DNA from: Bacillota bacterium
GTDB taxonomy: Bacteria; Bacillota_I; Bacilli_A; Erysipelotrichales; Erysipelotrichaceae
Assembly: GCA_023249475.1 (NCBI GenBank)
Contig: JAHFCO010000001.1
Span: 1-64,000, forward strand
Length of the DNA: 64,000 bases
Direction of reading: 5' to 3'
The notes below the pieces were generated by a model. The model did no database searches. It was not told where the DNA came from and was given only the letters and a program-made list of their open reading frames with translations. This document shows positions 18,227-27,065 of the stretch, one piece after another (positions within the stretch are counted from its first letter, which is position 1; each line of letters starts with the position of its first letter). A program made the position numbers and the translations under genes.

Positions 18227-20512
18227 TCAATCGATCTTCCTGAAGAGGTAAAGACGCGACGCCCCGTCGGGGAAGATCCTCGTTTCGTCACTGAACCCGC
18301 CGACGTTGGACTGTTTGAGTTTGATGCCCGCGGCCATCAGGGATTTCCCGTCGGCGATGCCGTGTTCGACTTCGGTATGCAGAACCTTCATCTTGCGGAC
18401 GACCGTATGCAAAAGCGAATCGGGTTTGATCCGTACGGGGGAAACCATGTTGATGAGGTCGCCGAACAAACCGATGTCGATGTCGAAGGGACGGTTGCTG
18501 AAATCATATAAGGTTTCGGGGTCCAGTCCGATCGGATGCAGGCGTTGGGTGGTCGGATTGGCGATCGCGCGGTCTTGGAAATGCAGGAGGATCGCGAGGG
18601 ATCGGTCGTCGTCGACGACCATCCAATCCGTCAGATTCGTCTGGTTGTTGGGGGAAATCCGATGGAAGGTGCCGAACTGGAAGAGTTCGCGGTATTCCTT
18701 ATAGAAGCTTACCTGGGCTTGGATCGCCTTGAGGCTTTCGGCACTCAGTTCATTCAAGTTCAACTCATAGCCCAACACCCCGAAGCAGGCGACTTGGAAG
18801 CGCGTTTCCAGGGGTGAGACGCGTTGGGTCTGATGGTTGGGGACGGCGCTGACATGGGCGCCCATCGTACTGAGGGGATAACCTTGGGAGGTCGCGTCTT
18901 GGATGTCGATGCGGCAAAGCGCGTCGGTGTTGTCGCTGGTCCAGATCTGAGGCATGTAGGCCAACATCCCGAGGTCGAAGCGGTTCCCGCCGGACGCACA
19001 AGATTCAAAGAGGATGTCGGGGAAAGATCGGGTCAGATCACGCAATACGCGATACAAACCCAACATATAGCGATGGGCATGCGAACCGTCCCGTAGATCG
19101 CTGAGATTGCGGTTCATGTCCCATTTGACATACTCGATCGGGGCGCTTGAGAAGATGTCCGTGAAGGTATGGATCAAATAATCCTGGACGTCGGGGTTGG
19201 CGCAATCCAAGACCAACTGATGGCGACCTATCGTCGGCTTGCGACCCTCGATCGTGATCGCCCAGTCGGGATGGGCGCGGTAAAGGTCGCTGTCGGGGGA
19301 GACCATCTCGGGTTCCACCCACAGTCCGAACTGAAGGCCAAGCCCATGGATTTTTTGGCTCAGCCGTTTCAACCCGCCCGGAAGTTTCTTGAGGTTGACG
19401 TTCCAATCGCCCAATGAGGAAAGATCGTTGTTGCGCTTTGAGAACCATCCGTCATCCAGGACGAAAAGTTCGATGCCGACATCGGCGGCCGTTTTCGCCA
19501 GCTTCATCAGTTTGCTTTCGTTGAAGTTGAAATAGGTCGCTTCCCAACTGTTGATCAGAACGGGACGGGGGACGCTGCGCCAACGCCGCGGGATAAGGTG
19601 GGTGTTGATGAAAGCATGGAACTGCGACGAGAGACGGTTGAGCCCTTGGTCGCTGAAGGTCAGGACGGCCTGGGGGCTTTCCAGCGTTTCCCCGGGAAGA
19701 AGGGTCACTGCGAAGGAATGCGGATTGATGCCCCACACGACATGGGATTTCCCATAGGCGTTGACTTCGCCGATGGTCGCATGGTTTCCGGAATAGACCA
19801 GGTTCAAGCCGAAACAGACGCCGCGATGTTCATCGCAGTCCTTTTCGCGCAGGATCACCAAGGGATTGTGTCGATTGGAGGAGGTCCCGGTCTTCGAATC
19901 GTTGATCAGGATGCCGGAATTGAGTTCTTTCTCATGCACTTCACGCTCTCTCGCCCAATGTCCGTCGAAGGTCCGCCAAAGCAAGTCGTTGCGGTCGAGG
20001 TCCAACTGCGCACTCAACAGGCGATGGACGACGACGGGTTGGTCGGAGGTGTTGACGAGGCGGCAGGAACGTGCGAGCACATCGCAACGTTCATAGACTT
20101 GATAAGAAAGAATCAACGTGAGTCCCGAGGTTTCATCTCTCGTCGTGATTTCGATCGACTTGCTTTCCCCATACGCCCATGGCAGATCCGACGCAGCGTA
20201 GGGCTGGTCCAACACCTTGTCATCCACGTATCGAAAATCGCTGACCCGGTTCTTGTCCGCGGTTTCGATTTCGACCATCGCTTCCCGGATGTCGCCTTTC
20301 CCATAGGTGCTGAATTCCAACGGGAGGTCTTCCAGAGAAACCTTCGTTTCTTCATCCAACAATAATCCGGTCGGATCGGGCATTTTCTCATGCAAAAGCA
20401 ACGGATCGAACACGCCGAGTCTCGCCCCGTAATGCAGGTGTTCAAGATGTCCGCTGTCGGTTAAGCCGAACAAATAGGATGTGTTCTTCGTACTGAGATG
20501 CCATGTTTTCAT
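18227..20512 (-). CDS. GH36 alpha-galactosidase
   Basis: A glycoside hydrolase family 36 enzyme that releases terminal alpha-galactose from raffinose-type oligosaccharides. The protein has 761 residues and no signal peptide, so it is probably cytoplasmic. An N-terminal beta-sandwich precedes a TIM barrel. Expected catalytic residues are the nucleophile D465 in YVKWDMNRN and the acid/base D527 in TSDNTDA. Other GH36 marks are WVEPEMVSPDSDLYRAHPDW, FVLDDGWF and LFESCASGGNRFD. AAGGTGACCCT precedes the ATG. It appears to be a single-gene unit between two terminators, and no sugar transporter lies beside it. Confidence 0.95.
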   Translation of the reverse strand: MKTWHLSTKNTSYLFGLTDSGHLEHLHYGARLGVFDPLLLHEKMPDPTGLLLDEETKVSLEDLPLEFSTYGKGDIREAMVEIETADKNRVSDFRYVDDKVLDQPYAASDLPWAYGESKSIEITTRDETSGLTLILSYQVYERCDVLARSCRLVNTSDQPVVVHRLLSAQLDLDRNDLLWRTFDGHWAREREVHEKELNSGILINDSKTGTSSNRHNPLVILREKDCDEHRGVCFGLNLVYSGNHATIGEVNAYGKSHVVWGINPHSFAVTLLPGETLESPQAVLTFSDQGLNRLSSQFHAFINTHLIPRRWRSVPRPVLINSWEATYFNFNESKLMKLAKTAADVGIELFVLDDGWFSKRNNDLSSLGDWNVNLKKLPGGLKRLSQKIHGLGLQFGLWVEPEMVSPDSDLYRAHPDWAITIEGRKPTIGRHQLVLDCANPDVQDYLIHTFTDIFSSAPIEYVKWDMNRNLSDLRDGSHAHRYMLGLYRVLRDLTRSFPDILFESCASGGNRFDLGMLAYMPQIWTSDNTDALCRIDIQDATSQGYPLSTMGAHVSAVPNHQTQRVSPLETRFQVACFGVLGYELNLNELSAESLKAIQAQVSFYKEYRELFQFGTFHRISPNNQTNLTDWMVVDDDRSLAILLHFQDRAIANPTTQRLHPIGLDPETLYDFSNRPFDIDIGLFGDLINMVSPVRIKPDSLLHTVVRKMKVLHTEVEHGIADGKSLMAAGIKLKQSNVGGFSDETRIFPDGASRLYLFRKID

Positions 20513-20549
20513 AGGGTCACCTTTTCTTTAGTGTAACACACTCGACATG

Positions 20550-20576
20550 AAAAAAAGAGGTCGCTTACGCGATCCC
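20550..20576 (-). terminator. Rho-independent terminator of the ftsEX-M23 operon
   Basis: Minus strand: a hairpin with outer stem AGAGG/CCTCT and inner stem TCGC-GTAA-GCGA separated by a two-base bulge, followed by a T run. The stop codon of the 58-residue ORF lies in the loop. Confidence 0.7.
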
Positions 20577-20741
20577 TCTTTCGTCTTCTTCAAATAGATT
20601 CTCATCGTCGCTGTAGAATTCCTCGAAACTCTTCAGCGCTTCGACGGGGGCGTTGGGGGTGAGCCGATAGCGTCCCGTTTCTTCATCCAAAACATACCAT
20701 GCGGGATTACTCATGAAATAAGGAAGGGTTTTTTCCGTCAT
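20565..20741 (-). CDS. Small hypothetical protein (58 residues)
   Basis: Short reading frame beginning MTEKTLPYFMSNPAWYVLD and ending EEDERGIA. It has a strong AAAGGAGA ribosome site 7 bases before the ATG and starts 15 bases after the M23 peptidase stop. It ends inside the operon terminator. The protein is acidic and soluble (DDENLFEEDE near the end), with no cysteines and no membrane segment. I do not recognise a family. Its place as the last gene of ftsE-ftsX-M23 suggests, without proving, a role linked to wall hydrolysis control. The ribosome site and terminator placement argue that it is real. Confidence 0.7.
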   Translation of the reverse strand: MTEKTLPYFMSNPAWYVLDEETGRYRLTPNAPVEALKSFEEFYSDDENLFEEDERGIA

Positions 20742-20756
20742 GCGAGTCTCCTTTCG

Positions 20757-22154
20757 CTAGTTATTGTAGGTTTTTCCGTACGTGACGCCGAAGACGTCTT
20801 CGGGACGCATCCGGCACGGGGCTTTGTTTCCATTGTAGGCACAGCGGTTTGACAGGGTCCATCCGGCACCGAACGCCATATCCCCGTTCCAACGTTGCGC
20901 ATAATAGGCGACGGTGTTGGTTCCCAGGTAAACGACTTCGATGTGGAGGTGCGGACCCGAGGAGTTTCCGGAAGATCCGACTTTCCCGATGACATCCGAA
21001 GGTCTGACGATCGTCCCGGCTTTGACCGGGGTTCCGGACTGAAGGTGGAGGTAGCGGATCGCATAGGCCTTATTGTTGACGTTGACCATCAGGTAGACCT
21101 GGTTGCCGCCATAGGACGACCCCGGATAGCCGCATTTGTTGCCAAGATAGCCGTAGGTCGGGCAAGAGTCCGCCGAATAGAGCACGACGCCGTTGGCGAC
21201 CGCATAAAGGTTGGTTCCGACCGGGGCGGACATATCGACGCCCAGGTGGACGCTGGAGGATCCCGGATAATACCATGTCCCGGAACTGACCCTGAAGGTC
21301 GCCCGGATGGGGATGGACCATCCCGGTGAAGGCGCGATCGCGTTCAACGCTTTCGAGATGGCTTTCAGTGCGGCGCGCGTCGCGGACAAGTCGGCGACGA
21401 TTTGGCTTTCCAGCGCGACCAACGCGGCTTCTTGTTTCTGGAATTCGACCAGGATCTGTTGCGCCGCCGTCTTCAACCCTTCCATCGTCGCCTTGTTGGT
21501 TTCGATGTTCGCCTTGTTCTGGACCAGCGCGTCTTTCTGACGCTGGACTTCCGCTTTGTCGTCGTTCAGCAAACGGATTTCTTCCGTCAGTAGATCCATC
21601 TGTTCTTTATCGTAATCGGTGATGTCGTTGATCCCCTCGACGCGACGGATCAAATCGGTGAAATCCTTCGCCCCCATGACGAAGTCGATGTATCCGTTGA
21701 GGCTGGCGAACGATTGCATCGTCACCATGCGTTCTTTGATGCTCGCGTCGATCGTCGAAATGACGGCGTCGCGTTCCTTGATTTGGGTTTCCAGTTCGCC
21801 GATCGCCACTTCGGACGCCGCGATCGAGGCTTCAAGCGCCGCGATGTCCCTTTCCAACGACGTGATCTGCGCTTCGTAGTTGGCCAGTTGCGCCGCATAC
21901 TTGCTGATGTTGGCGGAGATGTTCTTCATGTCTTTTTGGATGGCTTCCAACTGTTTCTGCGCATCCAACACTTTCTGGTTGACGTAGTTTTGATACGCCA
22001 GGCAGACCGTGCGGTTCTGCGACGCCTGGGAGGAGGAGCAAAGGGCGGAGTAATAGGCTTCGTTGTTGGCGAAGTCGTACGTCACCGCTTTGACACTCGA
22101 AAACCCCAGGATCATGAAACAGATCAAGATGAGGATGCTCGTGCGTTTTTTCAT
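20757..22154 (-). CDS. Coiled-coil M23 metallopeptidase (EnvC/PcsB-like FtsEX partner)
   Basis: A secreted murein hydrolase or hydrolase activator that works with FtsEX at the division site. A signal peptide (residues about 5-23, ending SSVKA) leads into a long coiled coil (about 55-245). The C-terminal M23/LytM domain has zinc ligands visible as HLGVD, the later GPHLHIEV motif and the intervening RYLHLQSG, so it looks catalytically complete. The ATG at 22154 shares four bases (ATGA) with the ftsX stop and has GAGGTGG upstream. An in-frame GTG at 22163 is less likely. The ftsE-ftsX-M23 order is the one seen for FtsEX-PcsB/CwlO-like systems. Confidence 0.9.
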   Translation of the reverse strand: MKKRTSILILICFMILGFSSVKAVTYDFANNEAYYSALCSSSQASQNRTVCLAYQNYVNQKVLDAQKQLEAIQKDMKNISANISKYAAQLANYEAQITSLERDIAALEASIAASEVAIGELETQIKERDAVISTIDASIKERMVTMQSFASLNGYIDFVMGAKDFTDLIRRVEGINDITDYDKEQMDLLTEEIRLLNDDKAEVQRQKDALVQNKANIETNKATMEGLKTAAQQILVEFQKQEAALVALESQIVADLSATRAALKAISKALNAIAPSPGWSIPIRATFRVSSGTWYYPGSSSVHLGVDMSAPVGTNLYAVANGVVLYSADSCPTYGYLGNKCGYPGSSYGGNQVYLMVNVNNKAYAIRYLHLQSGTPVKAGTIVRPSDVIGKVGSSGNSSGPHLHIEVVYLGTNTVAYYAQRWNGDMAFGAGWTLSNRCAYNGNKAPCRMRPEDVFGVTYGKTYNN

Positions 22155-23044
22155 CGGTTCCACCTCAGGTGGCGGGTTACGGAGATAAAGCTGCCGGTTA
22201 AACCGACCAAGACGGCAAGCCCCGCCAGGATGCCGCTGACTTGAAAGACCATCGGATAAATCGGACGCAGGATGAAGAGGTTGCTGACCAGGACACCGCC
22301 CAAGGCGTTGTAGAGGTATTGATAGCCGAAGATCGTCAGCAGGATCGGAAGGATCGACCCCATCAACCCGATGAGGATCCCTTCGATCAAGAACGGGAAA
22401 CGGATGAAATGGTTGGTCGCTCCCAGGGTGCGCATGATGCGGATTTCTTCGGAACGGGAGTAGATCGTGATTTTAATCGTATTGGAGATCAGGAAGATGG
22501 CCAACAGCCAGAGTACCGAAACCAGGATCAACCCGCCGTTCTGGATGGATTCCATCAAGGAGACCAGACGCAGCGTGTTTTCCCCGCCGTAGTTGACCCC
22601 TTCGATCGCATCCAACAGTTTGATTTTGGCGGCGATGATATCCAGGGGGGCGTTCTTGACCACGTCCACCAGATAGGCGTCCCGTAAGGGGTTGTCTTCC
22701 CCGCGGTACATTTCGAAGATTTTGCCGTCTTCACCGAACGCGGCGATGAACCGGTCCAGCTCGGCGTTTTTATCGGAAAAAGTCACCAGTTTGACGCCCG
22801 GGATCAGCGCGATCTCGGCTTTCATCGCATCGATGGTCTCCATCGTCGTCCCTTCGACGATCTTGACGTGGATCTGGACGCTTTCTTCGACGTTCTTGGT
22901 GATCTGCGATAAGTTGAGCGTAAGCAAGAGGAACAGCGACATGAGGACAAGCGTGATCATGACGGCCGTGGCTGCGGAGACCGACATCGCGCTATGGCGC
23001 AAGACGCCGATGAACCCCTCTTTGACGTGTCGTGTAAAGTTCAT
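22151..23044 (-). CDS. ftsX: Cell division protein FtsX
   Basis: Membrane subunit of the FtsEX complex, which couples ATP hydrolysis in FtsE to activation of wall hydrolases outside. The 297-residue protein has one N-terminal helix (about 20-42), an extracytoplasmic loop of about 120 residues, then three helices (about 172-192, 218-245, 265-290), the standard FtsX layout. The segment RSEEIRIMRTLGATNHFIRFPFLIEG is a family hallmark. It overlaps ftsE and the M23 gene by four bases each (ATGA), so all three are translationally coupled. Confidence 0.95.
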   Translation of the reverse strand: MNFTRHVKEGFIGVLRHSAMSVSAATAVMITLVLMSLFLLLTLNLSQITKNVEESVQIHVKIVEGTTMETIDAMKAEIALIPGVKLVTFSDKNAELDRFIAAFGEDGKIFEMYRGEDNPLRDAYLVDVVKNAPLDIIAAKIKLLDAIEGVNYGGENTLRLVSLMESIQNGGLILVSVLWLLAIFLISNTIKITIYSRSEEIRIMRTLGATNHFIRFPFLIEGILIGLMGSILPILLTIFGYQYLYNALGGVLVSNLFILRPIYPMVFQVSGILAGLAVLVGLTGSFISVTRHLRWNR

Positions 23045-23724
23045 TCGATGTAGCCTCCATCATGCAGGTCCGCCATGATATGGCCGTCTTGAAGGGCGAT
23101 CGTCCGTTTGCGGAAAGAGTTGACCATGCTGATGTCATGGGTGACCATCAGGATCGTGGTTCCTTCTTCCCGGTTGATTTTCTCCAGTAGACGGATGATG
23201 TCGGCGGATTTCGCCGGATCCAGGTTCCCGGTCGGTTCATCGCAGACCAAGACTTTCGGCCGGTTGGCGATGGCGCGCGCGATCGCGGTGCGTTGCTGCT
23301 GTCCGCCGGAGAGGCTCGATGGAAAATCATTGGCTTTATCGGCCAAATCCACCAGACTCAGGACTTCCCTGACCCGCTGTCTTGCCTTCAATACGGGGGT
23401 ATTCGTGATTTCCAATGCGAAATGCACGTTTTCGAAGATGGTTTTGTGTTCCAGTAATCTAAAATCCTGAAAAACCACGCCGATGCTTCGGCGATACAAC
23501 GGAATTTTTCGTGGTTTCAGCTTCGCGAGATCCACCCCTGCGACTTCGACCGACCCCTTCGTCGCCTTCTCTTCGGCGTCCAAAAGCTTGATCAGCGTGG
23601 ATTTACCGGACCCCGTCGGTCCGATGATGTAGACGAATTCTCCCTGTTCGATCAACAAATTGATATTATAGAGCGCATTGACTCCGTTTTTATAGGTCTT
23701 GGAAACATCTTTGAATTTCAGCAT
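23041..23724 (-). CDS. ftsE: Cell division ATP-binding protein FtsE
   Basis: ABC-type ATPase subunit of FtsEX. Walker A GPTGSGKSTL is at about 35-44, Q-loop FQDFRLL near 84, signature LSGGQQQR near 136, Walker B VLVCDEPTGNLDP near 156 and the switch His in VTHD. The start at 23724 (MLKFKDVSK) has AGGAAG 8 bases upstream. Counting from a TTG eight codons earlier would give a longer N-terminus that FtsE does not normally have. First gene of the ftsE-ftsX-M23-58aa operon. Confidence 0.95.
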   Translation of the reverse strand: MLKFKDVSKTYKNGVNALYNINLLIEQGEFVYIIGPTGSGKSTLIKLLDAEEKATKGSVEVAGVDLAKLKPRKIPLYRRSIGVVFQDFRLLEHKTIFENVHFALEITNTPVLKARQRVREVLSLVDLADKANDFPSSLSGGQQQRTAIARAIANRPKVLVCDEPTGNLDPAKSADIIRLLEKINREEGTTILMVTHDISMVNSFRKRTIALQDGHIMADLHDGGYIE

Positions 23725-23747
23725 GCGGTCACTTCCTATCTGCGTCA

Positions 23748-23775
23748 ATTATAACACAATAATTTTCGAGACCAA
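23748..23775 (-). promoter_or_regulatory. Candidate ftsE promoter
   Basis: Minus strand TTGGTC (23770-23775), 16 bases, TATAAT (23748-23753), 24 bases before the ftsE ATG. A sigma-A-type promoter read directly from the sequence. Confidence 0.55.
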
Positions 23776-23902
23776 CCCCGTAGCCGAAAACACACACGAT
23801 AACACGTATGTTTCATCTTTCTCTTTTCTTTGCGTTCGGTTACTTGATTTGAAGTCCGAACCATCTAGTGCTAAAGTAACAATAATCCTGAATACGATTT
23901 TT

Positions 23903-23927
23903 TGCAACTATTTCCATTCAGGTCGTA
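23903..23927 (+). promoter_or_regulatory. Candidate autoregulated ECF promoter
   Basis: TGCAAC (23903-23908), 15 bases, CGTA (23924-23927) upstream of the ECF sigma gene resembles the AAC...CGTA pattern of ECF promoters such as those of Bacillus SigW, with spacing about one base short. It would give the sigma factor control over its own operon. Confidence 0.4.
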
Positions 23928-23947
23928 TCTATCCAAGTGAGGGCGCC

Positions 23948-24463
23948 ATGAACGACATCCATACCGAATTCGAGAAAATCTACCGGGCGAGTTTTCCTTC
24001 GCTCAGCAAGTATGTGTTGTTCCGCGTTGCCCAAGCCAGCGATATGGAGGACCTTCTTCAGAATGTCTATACCGATTTCTACCGCAACGTATTGATGAAG
24101 AAGAAGGAAGTCGACGACGTGGATGCCTATCTGATGCAGATGACCTTGAACGAATTGAAAAAATACTACCGTTTCAAGAAGAAAGCGCCGATCACCCTGA
24201 TCGACGAAGACGACAACGCGTGGGTGCAGGAAATCCCCGATGCGGACAACCCCCATCTCCACGTGATCGAGAGAAGCACTTTGGAAGAGATCGAAACCGC
24301 CCTCAAACGACTCGATTTCCCCCAGCAGCAGGTCTTGATCGCGAAACTGAAGTTGGAGATGACGTTCGCGGAGATCGCGCTTTCCCTGCGCGTGAATGAG
24401 AATACGATCAAGGCACGCTACTACCGTGCCTTGGAAAGACTCCAAAAGGAGGTGGATCAGTAA
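23948..24463 (+). CDS. ECF-type RNA polymerase sigma factor
   Basis: A 171-residue sigma-70-family protein with only regions 2 and 4. Region 2 spans about 10-60 (SLSKYVLFRVAQASDMEDLLQNVYTDFYRN) and region 4 about 115-165 (LDFPQQQVLIAKLKLEMTFAEIALSLRVNENTIKARYYRAL, a clear helix-turn-helix). I chose the ATG at 23948; the longer in-frame reading upstream has no protein-like character and covers the candidate ECF promoter. The stop overlaps the RsgI-like gene start by one base (TAATG), so the two are coupled. Probably a SigI/ECF-like stress or envelope sigma factor; the stimulus is unknown. Confidence 0.9.
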   Translation: MNDIHTEFEKIYRASFPSLSKYVLFRVAQASDMEDLLQNVYTDFYRNVLMKKKEVDDVDAYLMQMTLNELKKYYRFKKKAPITLIDEDDNAWVQEIPDADNPHLHVIERSTLEEIETALKRLDFPQQQVLIAKLKLEMTFAEIALSLRVNENTIKARYYRALERLQKEVDQ

Positions 24464-25425
24464 TGAATCAATTAAAAAAGAGCCTCGATGCGGCGTTCCT
24501 GGATGAAGACCGGGTGTTTGCGAAGATCGAGAACAAGATCAACCGCCGACCGAAGGCCCGACGCACATTTTCCTTGGCGATGGTCGCTGCGACCGTCGCG
24601 CTTGCCCTCTTGCTTGGCATGGCGCGTCTCTTGTCCCCGATGAACGTCGTCGCCGGGGTCGTCACGGTCGACCTGAACCCCAGTTTGAGGATCGAATTGT
24701 CCAAGGACTATACCGTACTGGATGTCAGCGGCGTGAACGCCGAGGCGCAAAGCATGGATCTGAGCTCGCTGAAGGGCTTACCCATCCAGGAAGCCTTGAT
24801 GGAAATCGTCCGCCTAACGATCGAAGCGGGATACCTCGATCCGCTGGCCTTGACCTCGGATTACATTCTGATCACGACCGTCTCTTATGACGGGAACGAC
24901 CAGACCTTCAATCTGGACCTCAAGGACTTACTGGAAAAAGTCAAGACGGAAACACCGTCGCTCGACGGGTTCAACCTCGCCTTCATGCAGGCTGAGAAAC
25001 AGGATCTAGAGGATGCGGAGGATTCCGATCTCCCGCTGTGGCTTTATCTCTTAAGTAAAAACAATCCGGATGTCGTCAGTTCCCCGACCAGTACCGTACA
25101 GGATTATTTCGAAGATGAGGACCTGAAAACCGAATTCGAAAACGAGTTTGGCGAAGTGCTGGAAGATGATCATGAAATCGATTTGGAGGATTTGGAAGAA
25201 GCCTTGGATGAACTCGAAGAACATGGCGTCGATGTGAGTGAATATCGCCGTCGCCTGGCGACCTCGGGCGTCGACTTGAACGCATTGAAGTCCGAGATCC
25301 TCGTCCAGTTGGATCGGATCGAAGAAAACGAGGTCGACGATGACGATGATGAAATCTCGCAGGACAACGACGATGACGAAGAGGACGATGAGGATGACGA
25401 AGAGGATGAAGAAGATGACGATTAA
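24463..25425 (+). CDS. RsgI-like anti-sigma factor with acidic C-terminal tail
   Basis: A single-pass membrane protein expected to hold the upstream sigma factor inactive. A short cytoplasmic N-terminus (about 34 residues) is followed by a membrane helix (about 37-57). The extracytoplasmic stretch VVTVDLNPSLRIELSKDYTVLDVSGVNAEAQSM closely matches the conserved periplasmic core of RsgI proteins. A helical acidic region follows, and the last 30 residues (from about 291) are almost all Asp/Glu. AGGAGGTGGATCAGTA precedes the ATG, and the stop of the sigma gene overlaps it. The sensing domain differs from carbohydrate-binding RsgI forms; the acidic tail could bind cations. Confidence 0.82.
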   Translation: MNQLKKSLDAAFLDEDRVFAKIENKINRRPKARRTFSLAMVAATVALALLLGMARLLSPMNVVAGVVTVDLNPSLRIELSKDYTVLDVSGVNAEAQSMDLSSLKGLPIQEALMEIVRLTIEAGYLDPLALTSDYILITTVSYDGNDQTFNLDLKDLLEKVKTETPSLDGFNLAFMQAEKQDLEDAEDSDLPLWLYLLSKNNPDVVSSPTSTVQDYFEDEDLKTEFENEFGEVLEDDHEIDLEDLEEALDELEEHGVDVSEYRRRLATSGVDLNALKSEILVQLDRIEENEVDDDDDEISQDNDDDEEDDEDDEEDEEDDD

Positions 25426-25440
25426 GAGAGGAACCCCCCA

Positions 25441-26169
25441 ATGAAAAAATTACGCAACCTACTCCAGATTACGCTCGTGCTCTTCTTGATGGCCGGGTGT
25501 ACAAGCGCCGACTTCAATGCTTTCATGTATGGAAAACCTTCGGCCGTTCTCTCGGGCGCTGAAGATTCATCGGATACCAAGAGCGGTCCTTCCGTTCTGA
25601 GTGCGGGCGAGGACACGGAGACCTCTTCGACCAAACCGGCCGGCGAGACGACGGATACCGTTTCTTCTTCGACGAAACCGGTCAATACGACGGAAGATAC
25701 CGTCACATCCTCGACCAAGCCCGCGGGCGATGAGGATGAGGATGATGACTTTGATTCCTTCAAAGGTTGGTTCAGAGGGATCACCGCAGGCGGCATCTTG
25801 GTTGAACTCGCCGCGACCACATCGACCGGAGTCGATACCGTGACATCGGCGACAGGCAAGACCACGACCGTGACTTCGGGTGAAGTCACCACCTTCCCCC
25901 TCTCCCCGACCGTTTGGATCAAGATCGACGACAAGATCGCCGCGTTGCTTGTGAGTGATCTTACTGTCGGCGATTGGATCGAAATCACCTTACGCGATGG
26001 CGTCGTCGTCGGCATCGAACTTGAAAACGATCAAGATGAAGATGACGATGATGACGATGATGATGAAGATGATGATGATGATGAAGATGAAGATGATGAG
26101 GATGAAGATGAAGACGATGAAGAGGATGATGAAGACGAAGAGGAAGACGATGAAGAGGATGACGACTAA
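25441..26169 (+). CDS. Acidic-tailed lipoprotein linked to the sigma/anti-sigma pair
   Basis: A secreted lipoprotein with signal peptide and lipobox LMAGC (Cys near residue 20). Residues about 60-98 contain three imperfect 14-residue repeats built on SSTKPxxxTxDTVT. A small folded domain follows (about 105-195: GWFRGITAGGILVELA...VWIKIDDKIAALLVSDLTVGDWIEITLRDGVVVGIELE), resembling DUF5666-type OB-like domains. The last 46 residues, from about 197, are Asp/Glu apart from one Gln. GAGAGG lies upstream and the gene is 15 bases after the anti-sigma gene. Function unknown; the shared acidic tail and operon position suggest a common extracellular ligand. Confidence 0.75.
   Translation: MKKLRNLLQITLVLFLMAGCTSADFNAFMYGKPSAVLSGAEDSSDTKSGPSVLSAGEDTETSSTKPAGETTDTVSSSTKPVNTTEDTVTSSTKPAGDEDEDDDFDSFKGWFRGITAGGILVELAATTSTGVDTVTSATGKTTTVTSGEVTTFPLSPTVWIKIDDKIAALLVSDLTVGDWIEITLRDGVVVGIELENDQDEDDDDDDDDEDDDDDEDEDDEDEDEDDEEDDEDEEEDDEEDDD
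26029..26166 (+). repeat. GATGAT/GAAGAT low-complexity tract encoding the acidic tail
   Basis: A run of GAT, GAC, GAA and GAG codons, 46 in all but one, at the 3' end of the lipoprotein gene. A shorter tract of the same kind closes the anti-sigma gene (25333-25422). Such trinucleotide tracts are prone to slippage, and in-frame length changes would alter tail length without a frameshift. Confidence 0.8.
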
Positions 26170-26191
26170 AGGAGCTTGCGCTCCTTTTTTT
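26168..26191 (+). terminator. Rho-independent terminator of the sigma operon
   Basis: AGGAGC-TTGC-GCTCCT (26170-26185) followed by a run of T, directly after the TAA stop. It overlaps the stop of the convergent yitT-like gene. Confidence 0.88.
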
Positions 26192-27047
26192 ACACCTTAT
26201 AGTCGAAACTGAATCCGTTGCCTTTCACTTCCGTCGCATCGGTGACGATGATGAAGGCGTTCTTATCGATCATACTGACGACCTTCACCAGTTCGGGATA
26301 CTGGTTCTTACTGATGACCGAGAGGACGATCTTGCGTTCATCCCCCGTATAGCCGCCTTCCGCCTCCAGAAGCGTCGTCCCGCGATCCAGGAAATCGTGG
26401 ATGGCTTGGGTGATCTCCCGATAGGAATTGGAAATGATCATCACGCTACGGGCTTCCTGCCCTCCGAACAACATCACTTTATCCAATGCGTACGCACAGG
26501 CCCACACGGAAATCAACCCGACCAGCACCGCTTGGAGGCCATAGACGCTAAACCCGAGCAAGACCGTCAACGCATCGACGATCAGCACCAATTTCGAAAC
26601 GGGGATCCCCGTGTATTTATTGACGACCAACGGGGGCACATCCATGCCTCCGGTCGAAGCGCCGGTCCGAAAGACCATCCCGACGCCGATCCCCGCCAAA
26701 AGTCCGCCATACAGGCTCGCCAACAGAGGGTCGACATCGACGCCAACGTTCCAGTTCAAGGAAGTGATGTAGGTCAGGAAGGCGGGATAGAGAAAGGAAC
26801 TCAACGCCGTATGGACGGCGAATTTTCTGCCGAGGAAAACCGAACCGATGAGAAACAAACCGATGATCAAGACATAGATCCAATAGGTCGCCGGGATCTT
26901 GGTGATCGGTTCAAGGGCGACCGCGATGCCCGCGACGCCGCCGGATAATACTTTATAGGGTAAGATAAAAAACCCGACCGAACAAGCCAGGAAAAAATTA
27001 CCGATGAGCACGAGCGTCAAATCGCTGAAGAATGAACGGACTTTCAT
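26190..27047 (-). CDS. YitT family membrane protein
   Basis: A member of the YitT/DUF161-DUF2179 family, widespread in Firmicutes with no settled function. About five or six hydrophobic helices occupy residues 8-175 (including VLSGGVAGIAVAL and YGGLLAGIGVGMVFRTGASTGGMD). A cytoplasmic DUF2179 domain of about 80 residues follows (RSVMIISNSYREITQAIHDFLDRGTTLLEAEGGYTGDERKIVLSVISKNQYPEL). The ATG at 27047 is chosen because AAGGGGTG lies 6-7 bases upstream; an in-frame GTG at 27056 is part of that site. Confidence 0.9.
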   Translation of the reverse strand: MKVRSFFSDLTLVLIGNFFLACSVGFFILPYKVLSGGVAGIAVALEPITKIPATYWIYVLIIGLFLIGSVFLGRKFAVHTALSSFLYPAFLTYITSLNWNVGVDVDPLLASLYGGLLAGIGVGMVFRTGASTGGMDVPPLVVNKYTGIPVSKLVLIVDALTVLLGFSVYGLQAVLVGLISVWACAYALDKVMLFGGQEARSVMIISNSYREITQAIHDFLDRGTTLLEAEGGYTGDERKIVLSVISKNQYPELVKVVSMIDKNAFIIVTDATEVKGNGFSFDYKV

Positions 27048-27065
27048 GGAAATCACCCCTTAGTC

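Noticed and set aside
26029-26166. GATGAT repeat as a CRISPR array or satellite
   Set aside because: There are no repeat-spacer units; it is an in-frame Asp/Glu codon tract inside a gene.
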